Origin: Dyella psychrodurans
GTDB taxonomy: Bacteria; Pseudomonadota; Gammaproteobacteria; Xanthomonadales; Rhodanobacteraceae
Direction: 5' to 3'
Assembly (NCBI RefSeq): GCF_003363265.1
Contig: NZ_QRBF01000009.1
Location: forward strand, 1-64,000
DNA: 64,000 nucleotides
Both the position numbers and the translations under genes were made by a program. This document shows, piece by piece, positions 8,810 to 16,853 of this stretch (its first letter is position 1; the number at the start of each line of letters is the position of its first letter). The notes under the pieces were generated by a model that was not told the DNA's origin, ran no database searches, and saw only the letters and a list, made by a program, of their open reading frames with translations.

Positions 8810-9955
8810 ATGTATAAGCGTTCATTGATTTTCACCGCACTCGCGCTGGCAATGGCGTGCAGATGCGCCCCCCTGCTCGCCAACGAAATGCCGACAAGCG
8901 AAACCACGGATCAACACCTCGCACCCGGCATCAACGAAGTGGGCGACGACGAACTGGCCACCATGCGCGGCCGCTATACCGCCGGCGACAACACGGTTGT
9001 CTGGTTCGGCGTGGAGATGGTTTCCACCTGGCAAACCAACACGGGGCAGACGCTGCAGAGCGCGATGACCGTGAGCATGAACTTCAGCAAGAACCCCAAT
9101 CGTCCGCAGGTAACGTTCGTTCCGACCGTCACGATCACCACCTCCGACGCACCTTTGCCGACCTCCGTAACGCCTTCCACGATCAATCGCAGCGTGCAGA
9201 GTGGCGGCGTCGCAAACGTGGGCGGCCTGACACAAAGCGTGCAGCTCGCCGGCGACAACAATGCCGCAACCAACGTTGCCAGCTTGAATATTCAGAACGG
9301 CGGTAGCGCACCGTCGTCAAGCAATAGCTCCACTAGCAGCAGCACGTCGACGACAACGCCGAACACTTCGCCGCCTTCATCCAGCGCCAGTGTCGCAGTG
9401 AACAGCCCGACGGCCAATACCAGCTCATCTACCACAACCGTGGCTTCGAACAATTCGAGCAATGCCGGCAGCACCAACAACGTTGCCTCGAACAACTCGA
9501 GCAATGCCAGCAATACCAACAACGTCGCCTCGAGCAATTCGAACAATACCAGCAATACCAACAGCATCGCCTCGAACAATTCGAACAGCGCGAGCAGCAC
9601 CAACAACGCTGCTTCTGCGGGCAACAGTACAACCACCACGCCGTCGACAATCACCACCAACACAGGCGTAAGCACGCCAACCGGCCGAACGGCCACGGCC
9701 GGCAATGCGACGGCATCGTCGACCTACTCGAACAACAGTGCCGAAGTCTCCCTGTCGGTAACCGGACAGGGCAACGTGTCGCAGTGGATTCATGCTGGCA
9801 ACCTGGGCCAGACGATCGCATTGACCACCGACAACCAGGTCGTAACAAACCAGATGATCGTGAGTCTCGTGACGCAGTCGATCGCTTCGACCACGTCGCA
9901 AGTCGCGCACAGCCTGGCGCAGTCCATGAACTTGTCCCACACCATCGGCCACTGA
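8810..9955 (+). CDS. FapE-position secreted protein with Asn/Ser/Thr-rich tandem repeats
   Basis: A 381-residue exported protein (signal peptide about 1-25). The N-terminal region has a GDDELATMRGRYT motif and a predicted beta-rich stretch. Residues 165-300 are almost entirely Ser, Thr, Asn and Ala and include four 14-residue tandem repeats (211-266). The C-terminal 75 residues return to ordinary sequence with alternating hydrophobics. In Pseudomonas the gene at this position, fapE, encodes a small fibre-associated protein. This one is longer because of the repeat insert. The role is inferred from operon order, and homology to FapE is possible but not proven by eye. Confidence 0.62.
   Translation: MYKRSLIFTALALAMACRCAPLLANEMPTSETTDQHLAPGINEVGDDELATMRGRYTAGDNTVVWFGVEMVSTWQTNTGQTLQSAMTVSMNFSKNPNRPQVTFVPTVTITTSDAPLPTSVTPSTINRSVQSGGVANVGGLTQSVQLAGDNNAATNVASLNIQNGGSAPSSSNSSTSSSTSTTTPNTSPPSSSASVAVNSPTANTSSSTTTVASNNSSNAGSTNNVASNNSSNASNTNNVASSNSNNTSNTNSIASNNSNSASSTNNAASAGNSTTTTPSTITTNTGVSTPTGRTATAGNATASSTYSNNSAEVSLSVTGQGNVSQWIHAGNLGQTIALTTDNQVVTNQMIVSLVTQSIASTTSQVAHSLAQSMNLSHTIGH
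9440..9607 (+). repeat. Four 42-bp tandem repeats within the FapE-position gene
   Basis: Four in-frame units of 42 bp (9440-9481, 9482-9523, 9524-9565, 9566-9607) encode variants of VASNNSSNASNTNN. The units differ at several bases, so the array is not freshly expanded, but its regular length makes copy-number change between strains likely. Confidence 0.9.
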
Positions 9956-10004
9956 GCGCGCGCCCTAGCCCAGCGCACGCTCACTACATGCAGGGGATAC
10001 CACT

Positions 10005-11348
10005 ATGCGCAAGACACTTTTGGCCACTGCGGTGGCATGCAGTTGGATTTCCGGTTTCGCGAGTTTCAGCACGTTCGGCCAGGATGCCCAGTCCACCGCA
10101 GCACCGGCCACGAGCGCGCAGAATCAGGCGGACGTGCAGGAGCTCGTCCGCCAGCTGCAGATGCTCAAGGTGAGTTATGCGCAGGAGGTACGCAAGCTGC
10201 GCGTGCTCGATGCCCAGGTACAAGCGCTGCAGTCGCGCCTGACCGGAAAGAACGCCACGGCGCCGCTTCCAGCGGAAGCCGTTCCACCTTCGGAAACGGC
10301 AAACGCCCCGACCGTGTCGGCGCCGGGTGGCGTGGAAAGCTCGCAGGCAGCGTCGACAACTCAGACAGCACAGACCGCCAGTTCAACCCAGAGCCGCAGT
10401 GTCCAGGATGTCCTGGAGCAGGAACAGAACGCGTATTTCAGTCGCAAATTCACCTTTGAAAACGACCTCACCTACAACCATTACGATCGCGCGGAACTGA
10501 CGCTCAACGGCTTCCTGGCGTTGAATTCGATCTTCCTCGGCAACATCGCCATCGATCGCGTGACGTCCGATTCGCTCACCTACGACATGATCGGACGTTA
10601 TGCGATCACGCCGCGCCTGAGTTTCAACCTGGATGTTCCGTACGTCGGACGCGCCACGGATTACCAGCAAGGTGGCGCCGGCGGATCGGCAGCCGCCATC
10701 GATGAAAAGCAATCCACCGGCAAGGCCATCGGCGACGTCAGTTTCTCCGTCAACTACAAGCTGTTGACGGAGACGCAAAGCCGGCCCGATACCGTGCTGA
10801 CCTTTGGCATGACCGCTCCCAGCGGCCGCGCGCCGTATGGCATCAAGTGGTACAACGTCGCCAGTTCGCAATTTGAAGAGTTTGCGGTGCCGTCCAGGCA
10901 ACCCACCGGCAACGGCGTGTGGCAAGCATCACTCGGATCGTCGTTCGTGAAGACCATCGATCCTGCCATCGTGTTCGGCAACGTGGGGTACATCCACTCC
11001 TTCATCCGCGGCTTCAACGACATCAACACCGATCCGCAGGTGGTCACGCCAGGCAGCGTCAAGCTGGCGGATGTCTTCTACTTCGGTGCGGGTTTGGCAT
11101 TTGCGTTCAATGATCGCGCCAGTCTGAGCCTGTCGTTCAGCGACCGCATCAACGGCAAGGATTCCTTGCGCGAAACCGGCGGCTCGTGGACCAAGATCAT
11201 CGGCAGCCAGGCGAACGCGGCGACGTTGAACCTCGGTTTCACCTATGCGGTGAACGCGCACACGACGATCGTGACCTTGCTTGGCATGGGCATGACACCC
11301 GATGCGCCGGACTTCACGCTGACGTTCAAGGTTCCCTACATGTTCTGA
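10005..11348 (+). CDS. fapF-like: FapF-like outer-membrane secretion pore
   Basis: A 447-residue outer-membrane protein. It has a signal peptide (about 1-25), a periplasmic coiled-coil segment at about 41-80 (ELVRQLQMLKVSYAQEVRKL), a Pro/Ala/Thr-rich linker to about 135, and a beta-barrel of alternating strands from about 145 that ends in the aromatic FKVPYMF. This is the architecture of FapF, a trimeric pore that exports Fap subunits. A family with the same layout is annotated as transporters of phenol degradation type, but the operon context favours FapF. It is the last gene of the operon, and its stop is 42 bp from the convergent activator gene. Confidence 0.82.
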   Translation: MRKTLLATAVACSWISGFASFSTFGQDAQSTAAPATSAQNQADVQELVRQLQMLKVSYAQEVRKLRVLDAQVQALQSRLTGKNATAPLPAEAVPPSETANAPTVSAPGGVESSQAASTTQTAQTASSTQSRSVQDVLEQEQNAYFSRKFTFENDLTYNHYDRAELTLNGFLALNSIFLGNIAIDRVTSDSLTYDMIGRYAITPRLSFNLDVPYVGRATDYQQGGAGGSAAAIDEKQSTGKAIGDVSFSVNYKLLTETQSRPDTVLTFGMTAPSGRAPYGIKWYNVASSQFEEFAVPSRQPTGNGVWQASLGSSFVKTIDPAIVFGNVGYIHSFIRGFNDINTDPQVVTPGSVKLADVFYFGAGLAFAFNDRASLSLSFSDRINGKDSLRETGGSWTKIIGSQANAATLNLGFTYAVNAHTTIVTLLGMGMTPDAPDFTLTFKVPYMF

Positions 11349-11390
11349 CGTGCGATGGACAGGCGCAGGCCGATGGCCTGCGCCTCGGCG

Positions 11391-12731
11391 TCAATGCATG
11401 TCTTCCAGCACCAGCTGATGCTTTTTGCAAAGCCGATAGATCGTTACGCGCGACACCTTCAGGCGACGCGCGCATTCGCTGATGTTGAAGCGCGTCTCGC
11501 GCAGGCAGGCCACCACGGCATCGCGTTCGGCCGATGTTCGAGTGAGGCCGAGACTGGAATGTCCCGCGCGCATGGTTATCGCATCCTGCAGATCCAGGTC
11601 GGCAACGCTGATCTGTGCGCCCTCCGCGACCACCGCGGCACGCTGCACGCGGTTGAGCAGTTCGCGCACGTTGCCTGGCCACGCAAAGTCGCGAAGTGCC
11701 TTGCGCGACAGTGCGCTGAAGGTGCGTGCGTTGCAGTCGTGTTGCTTGCGGAATACGTCCAGGAACAGTTGTGCCAGCTGCAGCACATCGTCCTCGCGCT
11801 CCCGCAGGGCCGGCATGCGCAGCCGCAGCACGTTGAGCCGGTAGTACAGGTCTTCGCGGAAACGACCCTGGGCGACCGCTTTTTCCAGGTCCACATGGGT
11901 GGCTGCCAAAACACGCACATCGAGCTTGATCGATTGCGTGGAACCTACGCGCTCCAGCGTGCCTTCCTGCAGCAACCGCAACAGGCTGATCTGCGCGTCC
12001 GGCGGCAGGTCGCCGACTTCATCGAGAAAAACCGTGCCGCCCGCGGCCGCTTCGAAATGGCCGATACGACGCGCATTGGCGCCGGTGAACGAACCGCGTT
12101 CGTGACCGAACAATTCCGATTGCACGAGGTTGGCCGGCAGCGCTCCGCAATTGATCGCCGCGAACGGATGATCCCGCCGCGGCGACAATTTGTGTAGCGC
12201 GCGCGCTGCGATTTCCTTGCCCGTGCCGGTTTCGCCGGTAATCAGCACCGGCAAATCCACCGGTGCGTATTTGCGCAGGCTGGCAACCACCGCCATCATC
12301 GCCGCGCTGGAACCGGTGATACCTGGGACATCGGCATAAGGCACCGGCGCAGGTGCATCGCCCGCCAGTGTGCCGAGCGTCTCAATCAAACGCTGCATGT
12401 CGATGGGCGCGGTGAAGAAATCGATGCTCGCGCGAAGAACGCGTTCTACTTCGGGCGCCTGCACAACCGTCTCGGTCGACAGCAAGGCCAACCATGGAAG
12501 TCGCGGATGGTCGGCCATCAGCCGCGCCATCTCGCGCAATGCATCGGCATCTGCGTTGCGCAGATCCGCCATCGCTACCACGGTGTCGCCACGTCGGATG
12601 CCTACGCCACCTCCCTGCGCGTTCGCATCCGCGACTCGTGTATGCCAACCTGCCTGCGCCAAGCGCGTTCTTTCAGCGCTCGTGGGCTGACCAAACCAAA
12701 CCACACACCGGATCGACGTGTCGCTCGTCAT
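11391..12731 (-). CDS. Sigma-54-dependent activator with VpsR-like N-terminal domain
   Basis: A 446-residue bacterial enhancer-binding protein. Residues 1-125 form a degenerate receiver-like domain resembling the VpsR N-terminal domain. Residues 137-370 are the AAA+ ATPase, with Walker A GETGTGKE at 166-173, the sigma-54 contact loop GSFTGA at 213-218 (the usual form is GAFTGA) and Walker [12 protein letters not shown] at 231-241. Residues 416-437 are a Fis-type helix-turn-helix ([19 protein letters not shown]). It faces the fap-like operon, whose promoter is of the sigma-54 type, so it is the natural candidate activator. Whether it responds to phosphorylation or cyclic-di-GMP, as VpsR does, cannot be read from the sequence. 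Confidence 0.9.
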   Translation of the reverse strand: MTSDTSIRCVVWFGQPTSAERTRLAQAGWHTRVADANAQGGGVGIRRGDTVVAMADLRNADADALREMARLMADHPRLPWLALLSTETVVQAPEVERVLRASIDFFTAPIDMQRLIETLGTLAGDAPAPVPYADVPGITGSSAAMMAVVASLRKYAPVDLPVLITGETGTGKEIAARALHKLSPRRDHPFAAINCGALPANLVQSELFGHERGSFTGANARRIGHFEAAAGGTVFLDEVGDLPPDAQISLLRLLQEGTLERVGSTQSIKLDVRVLAATHVDLEKAVAQGRFREDLYYRLNVLRLRMPALREREDDVLQLAQLFLDVFRKQHDCNARTFSALSRKALRDFAWPGNVRELLNRVQRAAVVAEGAQISVADLDLQDAITMRAGHSSLGLTRTSAERDAVVACLRETRFNISECARRLKVSRVTIYRLCKKHQLVLEDMH

Positions 12732-12993
12732 CGCAACGCCTCCCTCCAGGATTGCTGATCACAGCCCCTGTCACGTCCAAGTCAACAGGTTTCCTGCCCC
12801 ACCCCAAATAACAAGCACGCGCCACAAAAAAGCGATGCAGTTCACGGAATATACACCCAATTCTATACCGGTGATCACTTTTTGAGCAGATACCTCGCCC
12901 GTCCACCGTCCCGGTGGAGAGCGATGCGCGATGGGATCTTACGCGCCGAATGACGGCGCCCTGATGACAGCTCCCGGGAAATTATTGAACTAC
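12732..12993. other. Intergenic region between the activator and SDR genes
   Basis: This holds the promoter of the minus-strand activator and the 3' end of the SDR gene. An 8-bp inverted repeat (12985-12992 and 12995-13002, TTGAACTA and complement) spans the SDR stop codon and may end that transcript. No TGTAACA half-site was found here, so there is no sign of autoregulation through the fap-type sites. Confidence 0.5.
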
Positions 12994-13812
12994 TTAGTTC
13001 AAAAATAAATCCGGCAATAAAGCGCCGCCGGGCTTATAAGCGTAGGCCTCGAAGTCGTGAATGCCGGCCTCGTGCAGGACGTCTTCGTCAATCGCGAAGC
13101 GGCCGGTGCACTGCCGAGCGGGTTGAACCAGCAAGGCATGCGCCGCGTCGGCCACGATCTCCGGGCGGCGGCATTGCTCGGGCTTCACGCCATCGATCAT
13201 GGCGATGGCTGCCGTGGCAATCACCGTTTTCGGCCACAGGGCATTCACGGCGATGCCCATCGGCGCAAACTCCGCGCTCATGCCCAGCACGCAAAGACTC
13301 ATGCCGTACTTGGCGATGGTGTACGCAGTGTGCGGCGCGAACCACTTCGGATCGAGATTCGGCGGCGGCGACAGCATCAGCACATGCGGATTGCCGGCTT
13401 TCTTGAGGTACGGCAGGCACGCCTGCGTAACCATGAACGTGCCCCGCGTATTGACCTGATGCATGAGGTCGAAGCGCTTCATGGGCGTGCCTTCGGTACC
13501 CGCCAGCCAGATCGCGCTGGCGTTGTTCACCAGGATGTCGATACCGCCGAAATGCTCCGCCGCCTTCGCCATGGCGGTGTGCACTTCGTCTTCGTCGCGA
13601 ATGTCGACCTGAAGTGCGAGCGCCTTGCCGCCGGCCGCTTCCACGGCAGCCGCGGCGGTGTGAATGGTTCCGGGCAGCTTGGGATTGGGAACGCCGCTCT
13701 TGGCGGCGATCACCACATTGGCGCCGTCGCGCGCGGCGCGCAATCCGATCGCCAGACCGATGCCGCGCGACGCACCGGTGATGAACAGCGTCTTGCCCGC
13801 CAGATTGCTCAT
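12994..13812 (-). CDS. Short-chain dehydrogenase/reductase, HSDL2-like
   Basis: A 272-residue Rossmann-fold oxidoreductase of the classical SDR type. The cofactor motif TGASRGIG is at 12-19, NNAS is at 96-99, and the catalytic pair is Y164 and K168 in AYTIAKYG. The SPPPNL stretch before the catalytic Tyr and the overall pattern resemble hydroxysteroid dehydrogenase-like protein 2, but without the sterol-carrier domain of the animal protein. The substrate is unknown. It starts 4 nt after the stop of the LON-domain gene, so the two form an operon. Confidence 0.88.
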   Translation of the reverse strand: MSNLAGKTLFITGASRGIGLAIGLRAARDGANVVIAAKSGVPNPKLPGTIHTAAAAVEAAGGKALALQVDIRDEDEVHTAMAKAAEHFGGIDILVNNASAIWLAGTEGTPMKRFDLMHQVNTRGTFMVTQACLPYLKKAGNPHVLMLSPPPNLDPKWFAPHTAYTIAKYGMSLCVLGMSAEFAPMGIAVNALWPKTVIATAAIAMIDGVKPEQCRRPEIVADAAHALLVQPARQCTGRFAIDEDVLHEAGIHDFEAYAYKPGGALLPDLFLN

Positions 13813-13816
13813 GTCA

Positions 13817-14419
13817 TCACCCTTTCTGGAAACGCGGAAGGATATCGCGCAACACCGCCAGCCGTTGCAACGGATCGGTCATTTCCAACAGTTGTTGCTG
13901 TTCCTCGCCCGCGAGCGGCAGCAGCTCGGCCAGGCGAAAGCCCACCCAGCCGGCATCGTCATACGACGAACGCGGCGCGGCGCGCCATTGCGGCCCCATG
14001 GTTTCAATCAGGCGTTCGAGGATGGTCGGCAGCAACGCGAACTCCACCGGCACCTGTTGTGCCCCCTCCGTCGGCCACAGCTCCACGTCGCCGCGCAGCA
14101 GCCCATCCGAGCGCACGCGCGTACGCAGTACGCGAAAGCGCTGCCCGCCTTCCGTCGCGATGCCGAGCAGCCCGTCCGCCCGATGACCGAAATCCGTGAT
14201 GGAGGCCAGCGTTCCCACCGCAGCAGGCCGCGCCGGCGCCCCCACTTCGCTTCCTTCGAGAATCAAACAGATGCCAAACGACGAGCCGGTGCGCGTGCAC
14301 TCGCGGACGAGGTCCAGGTAGCGCGGTTCGAAGATCCGCAACTGCAGTTGTCCGCCCGGATACAACACGGTATTGAGCGGGAACAGCGGCACTTCGAGAC
14401 TTGGAAGCTGGGCAGCCAT
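13817..14419 (-). CDS. LON peptidase substrate-binding domain protein
   Basis: A 200-residue protein consisting only of the N-terminal substrate-binding domain of Lon (PUA-like fold), with no ATPase or protease part. The opening PLFPLNTVLYPGGQLQLRIF and the FEPRYLDLV motif are diagnostic. Such stand-alone domains are widespread in proteobacteria and their partner is unknown. It is the first gene of a two-gene unit with the SDR. Confidence 0.88.
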   Translation of the reverse strand: MAAQLPSLEVPLFPLNTVLYPGGQLQLRIFEPRYLDLVRECTRTGSSFGICLILEGSEVGAPARPAAVGTLASITDFGHRADGLLGIATEGGQRFRVLRTRVRSDGLLRGDVELWPTEGAQQVPVEFALLPTILERLIETMGPQWRAAPRSSYDDAGWVGFRLAELLPLAGEEQQQLLEMTDPLQRLAVLRDILPRFQKG

Positions 14420-14508
14420 GTGGCCATCTTAACGGACACAAAGCCACTGGACGGCCAGCCTCGGCACACGGCAGAGTGCGTCGAACCATATGACGGAGTA
14501 CTTCACGG

Positions 14509-15441
14509 ATGACCGCTTCCAACTTGGCCGCCGCACCGTCCGCCTCGATGCCTGCACTCGATCTTGCAGCACCTGCGGTGCTGCAAGTGCGCGGCCTGGA
14601 AAAGTCCTTCAAGAAGCGTCAGGTGCTAAAGGGATTGGATTGGAGCGTGCCATCTGGTCGAGTGGTCGGCCTGCTGGGCCGCAACGGCGCAGGCAAGACA
14701 ACGCTGCTGCGCTGCCTGCTCGGCCTGTCGCCCATCGATGGCGGCAGCATCGAGCTGTTCGGCGACCCCATGCTGGAACCGGGCGGGGATCGCATGCACC
14801 GCGTCGGTTTCGTGCCGCAGACGTTCGATCTGTTTCCATGGATGAAAGTGCGTGCGTATCTCGATTTCACCGCCGCGTTCTACGCGCGCTGGGATGCGAC
14901 GCTGGTCGATCGACTGTTGAACGAGTGGGAGCTCGATGCGAAACAGAAGATCGGCGAACTCTCGCAAGGCCAGCGCCAGAAACTGGCCATCGTGCGCGCC
15001 ATCGCGCCCGATCCGGATTTGCTGGTGCTCGACGAACCCGTTGCCAGCCTTGACCCGCAGGCGCGTCGCGCCTTCATGGGCGAACTGCTCGCCTTGATGC
15101 GCGCGCCCGGCAAGACGGTGATTTTCTCCACGCACATCACGGCGGATCTGGAACGCGCCGATGCGGATATCGCCCTGTTGCGCGACGGTCGCATTCAATT
15201 CACCCGGCCACTGGCCGAGCTGCGCGAAAGTCTTCGGCGTGTCGTGTTCACGCGCGCGGAAGGCTGGTCGCACGCCCCTGTCGTGGCGGGTGCGCTGAAG
15301 TCGCATGTGCAAGGCGAACAGGCCGTGCTGCTGATTGAAAATCCGCTGCTGGACAGTCTCCATGCCTTCGCCGACCGTGAAAACGCCAGCCTGCGCGTTG
15401 AAACGCCGACGCTGGAAGACCTGTTCGTGGAACTGGCATGA
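14509..15441 (+). CDS. ABC transporter ATP-binding protein
   Basis: A 310-residue nucleotide-binding subunit acting at the inner membrane. Walker A GRNGAGKT is at 57-64, the signature is LSQGQRQK, and Walker B is LLVLDEPVASLDPQ, followed by the H-loop STHITADLE. The C-terminal 80 residues form an extra domain as in the CcmA/YadG group of exporters. The following gene overlaps by 4 nt (ATGA) and encodes a membrane protein, so the two should form one transporter. The substrate is unknown. Confidence 0.9.
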   Translation: MTASNLAAAPSASMPALDLAAPAVLQVRGLEKSFKKRQVLKGLDWSVPSGRVVGLLGRNGAGKTTLLRCLLGLSPIDGGSIELFGDPMLEPGGDRMHRVGFVPQTFDLFPWMKVRAYLDFTAAFYARWDATLVDRLLNEWELDAKQKIGELSQGQRQKLAIVRAIAPDPDLLVLDEPVASLDPQARRAFMGELLALMRAPGKTVIFSTHITADLERADADIALLRDGRIQFTRPLAELRESLRRVVFTRAEGWSHAPVVAGALKSHVQGEQAVLLIENPLLDSLHAFADRENASLRVETPTLEDLFVELA

Positions 15442-16853
15442 ACGTCATCCGGCAGTTGTGGATGCAGCTTTTTCGCCGCCTGCCGGTGGTCGTCGTGGTG
15501 GCCAATCTCGCGCGAGTCGCCGCGGTGTATTTCGCCTTCCGCACATGGGACGGTTCTCCCAGGATGATGCCGTTGACGGCAACCCTGTTCGGTCTTGCAA
15601 CGTGGATCTGGCACATTGGCCAAGGCCATCTGTTGCGCGTCCTGTGTATGCCGGAAAGCTTTCTGCTGCCGCAATTCCGGCGCCGCCTGCTGGAGTACGG
15701 CGCGGTCGACGGATTGATGTGGGTGCTCGTGCCCACGTTGGTGGCCGCGGCCTTGCATGCGCCTTATCTGCTTCTTGTCGCGTGCGGCTCGCTGCTCCTC
15801 GCCTCGCTCGGCCTGACGATGGGCGCGAACCGAACGGCTGGCCTGTATATATGGCCGATCTTCGTTCTGTTCGGCTGGATGCCCAGGCTCTTTCTCGAAA
15901 TCCTCGAACAGGCCTTGCAATCGCCGCTCACGCCGCTGTTGCTGATAGCTGCCTCGATGTTGCTGCTCCAGCTCAGCATCCGGCCCTTGCTGCGCATCGA
16001 AGACCGCGAGCCCGATACCTCGCCGCTCGAAAGCACCAGCCTGGGGCGCACCGCATCGCGCAGCATTCCCGGCGAACTGCGGCGCACGGGTGCTTTCACC
16101 CGTCGCATCAGCGCGCTCTTCGACCGCGCATCGCAACGCGCGATGGATCGCGCACTCGCGATGTACGAAAAATATCCCACGTTTACGCGGCGCATGGTGC
16201 TGGTGCGCCGCCTGTTGCTGCCTCACGACAATCCCGAAGCCATCGCCTTGCGCATCGCCATGGTGGCCGTGATCGTCGGCTTCTACTTTTTCGCCGTGAT
16301 GCACCGGCAGCATTTCAATCCGGTGATCATCGGTGGATACGCCATCATGGTGAGCGTGTCGCGGTTTCCGCAATTGAACGCCGGCATGGTGCGCATGCGC
16401 CCGAACATGGCCGATCTCTATCTCACGCTGGCGCCGGAAACGCGCTCCGAGTATCAGAAAACCATCTCGGATGCGCTGATCGTGCTGGTGCCGATCAGCA
16501 TCCTCACCGCACTGATCTACACCGCGTTGGGTGCGGTGCTGGTGCATGCGGACGACCCCTGGCACATGCTGTTTGTCGCAGCGATCGTATCGGCGTCGGC
16601 GAGCCTGGCGGCGCTGGCCGTCCATCTGGTAGGGCCGGAAGGCATGACTGGACGAAGACTGGTGAACGCGGTGCTGATCTTCGGCGTGATGGGCGTGTAC
16701 TGGGGCGGCTACTGGCTGGTCGGCTGGGCCGGTTACGTCATCGGCGGCAGCGTACTGGCCTCGATCACGCTGGGCTTCAGTTTCGGCGCCTGGTTTGCGG
16801 CGCAGCGCGAATATCAGCTGCGCTCGCCCTGCTTCGATACACCGATCGGTTAG
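15438..16853 (+). CDS. Putative ABC transporter membrane subunit
   Basis: A 471-residue integral membrane protein with many hydrophobic segments, grouped at about 10-195 and 270-455. Between them is a charged cytoplasmic stretch of about 70 residues (RIEDREPDTSPLE onward). No specific permease motif was recognised. Its start overlaps the stop of the ATPase gene, which is the main reason for calling it the partner permease. Its stop overlaps by 4 nt that of the convergent mpl gene. Confidence 0.75.
   Translation: MNVIRQLWMQLFRRLPVVVVVANLARVAAVYFAFRTWDGSPRMMPLTATLFGLATWIWHIGQGHLLRVLCMPESFLLPQFRRRLLEYGAVDGLMWVLVPTLVAAALHAPYLLLVACGSLLLASLGLTMGANRTAGLYIWPIFVLFGWMPRLFLEILEQALQSPLTPLLLIAASMLLLQLSIRPLLRIEDREPDTSPLESTSLGRTASRSIPGELRRTGAFTRRISALFDRASQRAMDRALAMYEKYPTFTRRMVLVRRLLLPHDNPEAIALRIAMVAVIVGFYFFAVMHRQHFNPVIIGGYAIMVSVSRFPQLNAGMVRMRPNMADLYLTLAPETRSEYQKTISDALIVLVPISILTALIYTALGAVLVHADDPWHMLFVAAIVSASASLAALAVHLVGPEGMTGRRLVNAVLIFGVMGVYWGGYWLVGWAGYVIGGSVLASITLGFSFGAWFAAQREYQLRSPCFDTPIG

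Noticed and set aside
9440-9607. Tandem repeats considered as a CRISPR array
   Set aside because: The units are directly adjacent without spacers, keep the reading frame and encode a Ser/Asn repeat, so they are a protein repeat.
10005-11348. Reading the 447-aa barrel protein as a phenol-degradation (MetA-pathway) transporter
   Set aside because: The coiled-coil N-terminal segment and its place at the end of a six-gene fap-ordered operon fit FapF better, and no aromatic-degradation genes are near.
16850-16853. Four-base overlap of convergent stop codons (membrane protein and mpl)
   Set aside because: It is real but common in compact genomes. No regulatory meaning can be argued from it.
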